Shown here: in pieces, positions 57,311-64,000 of the stretch
Layout of the letters: every line of letters starts with the position of its first letter
Position numbering within the stretch: position 1 is the stretch's first letter
Source: Nymphaea colorata
Lineage: Eukaryota; Streptophyta; Magnoliopsida; Nymphaeales; Nymphaeaceae
DNA: 64,000 nucleotides
Direction of reading: 5' to 3'
Assembly (NCBI RefSeq): GCF_008831285.2
Contig: NC_045140.1
Span: forward strand, 28,042,131-28,106,130
Program-made: the position numbers and the translations under genes
Notes under the pieces: model-generated
Told to the model about the DNA's origin: nothing
Database searches by the model: none
The model's input: the letters and a program-made list of their open reading frames with translations, nothing else

Positions 57311-59017
57311 GCTTTTGTTTCCTGTCTACTACTTCATCTTGGGTGTTATGTTAACCACAGGGTTTGGATGTTCTGGTTACATCATTTCTTAGTTATTTAA
57401 GAGGGCTTGGATGTTCTGGTTATATCATCTCTTAGACACAGGTTGTTCAAGACCCTAAAGAGACTATTTGGGTCTAGTTGGTCTGACTTGGTCCATGTCA
57501 ATTGACTATAATTAAATAACTACATATATGTAAGTGAAAATAAATACAGAAATATATATAACTTTGCACATCTATATTCATAGGTTAGGAACTAGCTAGC
57601 TGACCAATTACTAGGTTGACTAATTGACTGGTTTGACCAACTAATGACTAGTTGAGAACACAGGTCGGTTGATAACTGGCTCAATTGACTAGTCGTTGTT
57701 TATGACAGCTAAGTCTGTTTGTGTGAAACCTACTTCTTGCATTTGTTTTCTGTTATTTATTAGTTCAAGTGTCATAGCTGTGCCATTACGTAAATGGTCA
57801 CGGTATTGCATTTTGTCCAGGCTTCATATGTTACCAGCATCACGATTCATGACACTTTCTGGATATCGTCATTCTTGTTTATGAGTATGGCTATCTACAT
57901 CATCCCTTCAACCTTTTGTTTCTTCTAGAAACTTGTTCATTTATTTTCATTTATTATTGGATAAAGCTATTAAAGCTTGCAATGCATGCATGGAGAAAAT
58001 GTGCCATGGTTCTGTTACTTCTGTATCACCACAATCAGGTGATACCAGCACCAATTGTTTCGTGCATCTAATGGACACTATTGATTTTGAATGAAGTTGT
58101 CTAACAACATTAATATGGCATGTAAAAGTGGCTGCATTTGCATGTCAGCATGTGAGATCATAAATGGGCAAAGTTACATGAAGGTTGTTTCTTACCTGTC
58201 ATCTTTCGTTTTTGTAAAGAGGCCTGATATTTGTTGGCATATGACATTGAAACGATGTTGTATGTAACATAGGGTGTCATACAATATATTACATATGTAA
58301 CGTGGACATGGCTGATCAGTTGAGGGTACCCATGGCAACATTGCCCCACATAGGCTGATAGGCATGGGACATGACATAGCATTTGTACTCTTTTTGGTAT
58401 ATTTCGGTGCTTTTTTTGACGAAACTAATCTAATCCTGTGTCTCTGGGTTGTTGAACATGATACTGCAATGTATGATTAGAATTTGGAACACAAACTTTA
58501 GAATTTAGCTTTTGAAGTGTAATTAAATGTGCAAACAAATGGTCAACACTTTATTGCATCAAGCTCTGGTCCGATTCTTTTACACCTGATATTAGTGATG
58601 TATTGGGTCGATCCCTGTGGATTATAAACCTGCATGTATGTTTAAGACATTAAATTCTTTTTGTATCAGGTGATTCTTTCCTAACGTACTATTTTGTGTT
58701 TGTTCATTGTTTTGGTAACATGGTTCGCATGAAACAACCAAAGCATTGCTTATTTTTATGCCAATGAATCCCTTTTGTGCACTTGAAAAAAATTGAGAAA
58801 GAGTAAATGGATAGTCATCAATCTGAAACCTTTATCAACAATATGTCTGATGGTCATGAAGTTGCTGTCTGAAATGCATGAGATAATGGTTTCTTAGTTT
58901 TCTACATATCTTACATGGATCAAAGATGCTTATGCTTGTCAGTTCCCATCATCTTTGAGTTGCAAAGTCTTCCTGTGTGTTCTGGGAGCTGTTTGGGAAT
59001 GTGGAGGCTTGAGAATT

Positions 59018-62000
59018 TCAGATGACAAATGAGCAACCTCCTCCCCTTCCTCGTCCACTTGGTTCAATGTAGTTGCTACCTATTCATGATTTTAAGAGAT
59101 GGAAGACATTATAATTAATCAATAGTTCAAAGTAGGCTCTTGAAAGTACGCTCAACACTTACCGCAATTTCATAGCCTTGGTTGATGTTTCTTGTTGTGG
59201 TTGGGGCTGGCTTAGTTGGAGACTAATAGGCATGTGCAGATCATCTTCAAAGCTAAAGCCATTGGTAAGTAATAAACTCCGATTGGTTCCAGTTAATGCC
59301 TTTGCTCTGTAAACCTGAAGTCAACAAATCTGAGAAGTCAGCTGCATCTATTTATACCATTCACCTTTGAAATACAGAGATACCTTTCTGTACAATTCCA
59401 TATTCTCCTGATGAATGAGTTGACCCTGCAATTTCATCAGTACTTATTAGCAAACTGTCCTTGACCACTAAGGGGTCGTTTGGCAGCAGGGGCATTCTAT
59501 GTGTGTCCCATGGATCTGCCTCAAAGATTGGGGCAGATTCATGGAACATTAGTATTAATATTTCATGAATCTGCCCTAATGTTGGGGCTGATTCGTGGTA
59601 CACTGACAGGGCGTTCTTGCTGCCAAAAGACCCTTAAATGTACATACAAGCACAGATAAGTTATTTAAACCTTTCGATTGAGCTCCTCTATTTCATCTGT
59701 GAAGAGTTGGTCCTGAAACGTGACAAAAGAAAAGGTAATTAGGGTTTAGAATATCAATTTCTGGACTTTGCGAAACAATTTTTCTATTTTGAAATGAGTG
59801 TAGCACCTTCTTCCTTCTAACTTCACGCAAGCTCATTTCTAGTTGGATTTCTAGGTTCTGAAGGTCTTTGATATTCAAACCTGATAACTCTTCCCCCATT
59901 AGCTGCCTGTAGGAGCAAATGAGATCATTAAAATGAATTTTGGTAGTTAAAAGAAAACTTAGGTACAAGTTGGTTAAGTTCTTTTTGTTCAGACATTCTC
60001 TCACTAGCAATTGGTTCTCTATTGGCTTAACTGGTGCTGTACAAGCAGGGAGCAAGGTTTGCTGCTTTATCATATTAACTCCCAAGATATTCTGTATGCA
60101 ATATGGGAATGCATGCCACAACGTTTTGGGGATGATGAATGTTTTTTAGCTGTATTAGTTAATAAATTGCATCTAGTTTCCATTTTATTTTGGGTGGCTA
60201 CTATGTGCTTTTGAGCACTTTGTCATTATCATGGCCATCATCGTCATAAATATTAGTATGAGACTATCAGTATGTTGTTGATTCCCCTGCTGTAGTTGGT
60301 CTCTAATTGCCACTGCTCATTATTTTTCTCTATGATCTATTTATTCCTAAGTGATGTTGCGCCTACAGCAACAAAAGCTCTATCTACATTGCTAAGAACT
60401 ATATGTTATATGTATGATTCAAGCATACGTTCTATCAAGCTTCCATATGTTTCCTTTGAATTCCTGCTGGCTGACTTTTTTACTCAACTTTTATGTTCAC
60501 CCAAATTTAATTTTCTTCTAGACAAACTTTTGGTGATCACACTGTAAGTTCGAGGGCGGAGGTTAAGAAATAAGATATATATTATCTATACTCATGTATG
60601 TGTAATACATATATGATTATAGGCTATATATATATTTCATTTGTAATGTAGGAGTGTTTTGTTTTTTTCTAGTCATTAGTTTTTAGGTTTTATTTTTATT
60701 TTTCAATGCCTGTACTAGCCGTTGGCTAGCTCCAGTGAAGCCGCTGGAACTAGTCCAATGGCTAGATCTTCTGGCCTTCTTCCTTTTCTTAATTATTCTT
60801 TGTCTATAAGTATGCCACTATTCAAACTACAACGCAAGTTGTATATTTACAGCAGATTTAGTGATTCAATAAAGTATTCTTCTTCTACTTTGTAGCCTTA
60901 GTGCCTATTTTTGTTGAGTGACTGTTCTTGTGAGTTGTGACTATTATAGTCATTTGCTCATGGATGACCTTAGCTAAGCTAAGTTGAATTTGTGCTAGTG
61001 AACTAGGTTCAGTCAATCTAACCAGGTTTGGGTTTGATGACATGAGTGAGCCTGATTGAGATGTACTAAATGAGGCAAGTGTAGAAAATTGGGTATGGTG
61101 GTCCTACCAGGTCTACATCAGGCAGGTGTTGGCAAAGTGAATTAAGGTGGGTCCCATGGAACTGAGTTTGACAAGTTTGGTTGAACTAGGCTTTGTAGGT
61201 CCTGCTAAAGCTATTTCTAGCATGTTTGTCTGAACTGAAATCTGTGTGTCCCGCAAAGGTTATTTCAGGTAGGTTTTGGAAACAGATGCTTGTGGGACCT
61301 ACAAATGCTATTTTTGGTAGGATTTTGAAAACTAAGGTTTTTTGGGCCCTACTAAGGTTTCATCGTTGCTTTTCATTTTTTAGTCCTTTTGGAACTATGA
61401 TACCATATTTATCTATGATGCTTCAATTGTTTGTACAGTAGCGAAAATTTTCTTGTTCTGAGTAATTTTTTTCTGAATCTCCTACTAACAACCTTTTGAT
61501 GCATGCTTTTATGTGCTTGACAGGAGACAAGGGTGTCATGTTTTCCAAATCTCCAATATACTGAAGAGATGAAACTCTTGAACATTCTCAACAATAAAGC
61601 TGTGAATTTGCTGGGGACCAATCCATGTACCATCCTTTCCTATTTACTGCCTACTGCTGCCTAGGTGGGACTAGGCAGCGCCTAGTGCCTAGGTGGGACT
61701 AGGCATGCCTAGGCAAAAAAGGTCCTTTTTTTGTTGGTTTTTTTAGTTATGGTAACCATTACATAATAAAATTATGTACTTACTGACTGAACTGTAAGAT
61801 CCTACGCCAAGTAAAACTTGAAAAATTGTTCTGTTCTGTTCTGTACTGTTCTAATTGAATGATTATACTTTGTAAGTACAGTTTGTTGTACTTAACATTT
61901 GGCTGGAACTTCCATTTAATGAGTTGTAGAATATGTAATTAGCGTACAACAAACTGTACTTAAGGAACCAAAATTATATAATATAACTGCATATAATATA

Positions 62001-63321
62001 AGTATATATTGTATGACAGTGTATAATAAAATTACAGGACATAATTTGAAGGAAAGGTGACTTTTCACCTTCCCATGAACTGGGCGTGCTAGCACCTCCA
62101 GCCTAGGCGCCAGTCTAACACCTGTCGCCTAAGTGATGTACTTAGGCGACAGGTGTAGACTCACACCTAGCCGTGGGGCGTGGACTAGTCCTGGGGATGG
62201 GTTTTGCCTATACAGTTATTTTAGGTTTCTTGCTTGCTCCATCGGTTAGAATTTTTATATTGAATTTGTAGCTTTTGAATGAATATGGAAATGGATAAAT
62301 GCATGTTTTGACAATCGAGAATTAGTAGACAGTTTGCTTGCATGTAATAATACAGTCACATGGTATTTTTGGCCATCCTCTGGAATCAATTTGAAATTTA
62401 CTCATTGAATGTACCTGTGGTTTTCTTGTAAGCTCATTAACTGCTGCTTTAAGTTTGCTGCCTCTCTCTGCCATAGCTGTCAAATTTAGTCTACATGGTT
62501 AATACACAAAAACATATGATTTGTTGTGGAAGATATGACGTTCAAATGTAAACATTGAGCGGAGTGGTATTCATCATGTTTGGGAAGCTGTTTGAAAGTT
62601 GGCTGTATTGGTGACACCTGGGGCACGAAGTGCACTGTTAGGGTTTGTTTGTTTCCTAGCATCTATTGAGGTCATTCTGACTATGATCGGTAAGATGGTT
62701 CAGCAGTTCTAAGATGCTTCTGTAGCATGCAGATAAAACAGTTTCTGTGATCAGAAACGAACACAAAGTGCACTTACAGAGCAGTGATGCACGTGCAAGA
62801 ACACATGCAAATCCTGCTTCTTGAGTTGGCTATGTTCCATAATTTTTTTGAAAGCGAGATGCGACCTAAGCATATGCTCTGTGATGTTGGCAAACAATGC
62901 TGATTATATATAATTACACACGCAAATGAGCACAAAGTCCACTTACAGAGAAGCAATGCACATGCAAGAACATATGCAAATCCTGCTTCTTGAGTTGGCT
63001 ATGTTTCATAATTTTCTTTGAAAGCTAGATGTGACCTAAGTATATGCTCTGTGATGTTGGCAAACAATGCTGATTATACATGATTACACACGCACATATT
63101 ATTTCTTGTGACCTTGGTTCATCTTGTAGGTTCCTTTTCTGTCATGATTGCCATTACAGCCACTTTCCCAATACATTAGGTTTGATGGCTTTGGCATGCT
63201 TGTTGCAGGAGTTAGAAGTAGTAGTTGTAAACAGGTACATACCATGGTTTCTGCTGTTGAAGTCGTATCTTGTTGATTTTCTTCTCTCGATTTGTTGTAT
63301 CGATCGATTATTCCTTTCATA
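59018..63321 (-). CDS. MIKC-type MADS-box transcription factor, AGL17/ANR1-like; exons 2-8 (exon 1 off right edge)
   Basis: Minus-strand exons with classic MIKC sizes: 63243-63321 (79 nt, SMKGIIDRYNK, end of the MADS/I region), 62415-62476 (62 nt, LWQREAANLKQQL, K box), 59807-59906 (100 nt, QLMGEELSGLNIKDLQNLE), 59671-59712 (42 nt, DQLFTDEIEELNRK), 59384-59425 (42 nt, GQLIHQENMELYRK), 59163-59314 (152 nt, ending TKAMKL) and a short last exon. LMGEELSGL with LxxKDLQNLE is typical of the AGL17 clade (root and nitrate-response regulators such as ANR1, and relatives). The protein dimerises through the K domain and binds CArG boxes in the nucleus. The last exon is ambiguous: one acceptor gives an immediate TAG, the next (59075) gives an 18-codon tail to 59018. 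The DNA-binding domain is not in the window. Confidence 0.9.
59907..62414 (-). other. Long third intron of the MADS gene
   Basis: A 2.5-kb intron between the two K-box exons, bounded by a GT donor at 62414-62413 and an AG acceptor at 59908-59907. It contains a GC-rich repeat element at 61652-62190. Confidence 0.8.
61652..62190. repeat. CCTAGGC-rich element with two foldbacks, in a MADS intron
   Basis: The left end has GCCTAGGTGGGACTAGGCA twice. Foldback 1: 61874-61891 is the exact reverse complement of 61944-61961 (18 bp). Foldback 2: 62118-62133 is the exact reverse complement of 62141-62156 (16 bp, 7-base loop; the stem extends imperfectly). The right end reads CACACCTAGCCGTGGGGCG. It looks like a non-autonomous transposon; the family is not identified. 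Confidence 0.6.
62775..63100. repeat. Imperfect tandem duplication, period about 180 bp, in a MADS intron
   Basis: Two units share ATGCAAATCCTGCTTCTTGA and GCTCTGTGATGTTGGCAAAC in the same order, with scattered substitutions. It lies between the 62415-62476 and 63243-63321 exons. Confidence 0.9.
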
Positions 63322-64000
63322 CTGGTAAACATAAAGGATAACCGCACATTATAAATTTGCTTCCCACCCTAACAGTTCTTCATTTCATATAAATAAGGAG
63401 CTGAAGAAGTAATTTTCAAGCATCAGTGGAAATATTGGACAAACAAGACTATTTTTAGTATTTCACCTGTTTCCACGCAAAAGAATTACAAAACCATATT
63501 GTGATATGTTTTCTGATGCTTTGTGATGACCTAATTGCTATCTATGTGTGGAGCATGTTTTCATCGTGCATCATTGAAACTGAAAGCAAGCATCCTACTA
63601 ATCTAGTCAATCAGAGAAATTAGAGCAAATTTCTGGTATTTTTTATGGCTGTAGGTTATTGTACAAATATGTCTAAGTTCATTTATGTATTGTTTCTTAT
63701 GTAAAGTTTGAAACTTTCGAAGGTTCTGTTTCAAGAATAAGTTTCTAATTTACCTTTTTGTTTTATTCTCAGTAAGTTCACACACTACATAACACATACA
63801 GGGATTTTTTTTGTAGTTGCAAGTTATGTGAAGTATGAATCTTCAATTCTTCAGGCAGAAAGTTTCATGAAGCATGCTTACTTTGCGGAGGATCATGAGG
63901 TTGGTGCTGTTGTCAAGTGAAGTGGCTGGTTGATATTCTAGTCACTGTTGTAGGCAGAGTTAAGAGATCGTGACAATTTGTCATTAGGTCTGTTAAGGTC
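63322..64000 (-). other. First-intron sequence of the MADS gene (partial)
   Basis: No MADS-domain exon is visible on the minus strand here, so exon 1 lies beyond 64000. Short plus-strand splice-like pieces (63209-63234 between AG and GT; a frame near 63857-63919) are not enough to call a gene. Confidence 0.5.

Larger units (their letters stand above)
51926..59017. other. Long stretch without a recognised coding gene
   Basis: Just downstream of the promoter-like segment the text is T-rich and intron-like. It contains two local tandem duplications (54029-54560 and 56931-57310). The right end includes the presumed 3' UTR of the MADS gene. A plus-strand non-coding transcript is possible but unsupported. 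Confidence 0.35.

Noticed and set aside
63857-63919. Plus-strand coding exon at the right edge
   Set aside because: A short frame after an AG is present, but there is no partner exon, and it lies in the presumed first intron of the minus-strand MADS gene.
1-64000. CRISPR arrays, bacterial-type operons or phage
   Set aside because: No array of spaced direct repeats, and the gene structure is clearly plant nuclear.

Overview
This is a nuclear DNA window from a flowering plant. Evidence: intron-containing genes with GT/AG borders, an AGL17-type MIKC MADS-box gene, a P-class PPR gene, family-1 UDP-glycosyltransferases (UGT91-like), Copia and LINE remnants, and many (TA)n/(GA)n microsatellites. 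I cannot place the species. The features do not look grass-like, but that is only an impression.

Layout. (1) 0.6-3.8 kb: minus-strand DHH/DHHA1-type phosphoesterase-like gene, five exons visible, 3' end off the left edge. (2) 4.5-10.7 kb: block A, a 6.1-kb non-coding segment that recurs as block B at 21.3-27.7 kb. (3) 12.2-12.5 kb: a small intronless gene for a 93-residue plant protein of unknown function. (4) 13.7-15.8 kb: UGT gene 1 on the minus strand, with a truncated LINE inserted exactly at its stop codon. (5) 16.3-21.3 kb: repeated sequence, then a decayed Copia element on the minus strand with one recognisable LTR. (6) 21.3-29.1 kb: block B followed by a second copy of 1.4 kb of the same Copia element, so block B is sandwiched between direct Copia repeats. 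(7) 29.1-34.2 kb: AACCGGTT-rich array, UGT gene 2 (minus), and a divergently oriented broken UGT copy (plus). (8) 37.5-39.4 kb: an intact intronless PPR gene (minus). (9) 39.9-51.6 kb: gene-poor DNA with foldbacks, microsatellites, a 25-G run and fragments of dispersed repeats. (10) 51.6-58.9 kb: a promoter-like GC-rich segment on the plus strand with no coding gene recognised behind it, plus two local tandem duplications. (11) 59.0-63.3 kb: exons 2-8 of the MADS-box gene (minus); exon 1 with the MADS domain lies beyond the right edge.

How things relate. The two UGT genes, the UGT pseudogene, blocks A/B and the duplicated Copia pieces are the product of local segmental duplication, with later insertions. 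The remaining genes (DHH-like, small protein, PPR, MADS) are unrelated single genes. No operon, CRISPR, tRNA or rRNA feature was seen. The most interesting points are the LINE insertion that preserved the UGT1 stop through its target-site duplication, a Trp-to-Met change in the sugar-donor box of both UGTs, the Copia/block B/Copia sandwich, loss of the first metal-binding motif in the DHH-like protein, and a probable assembly artefact near 16.6-17.6 kb.
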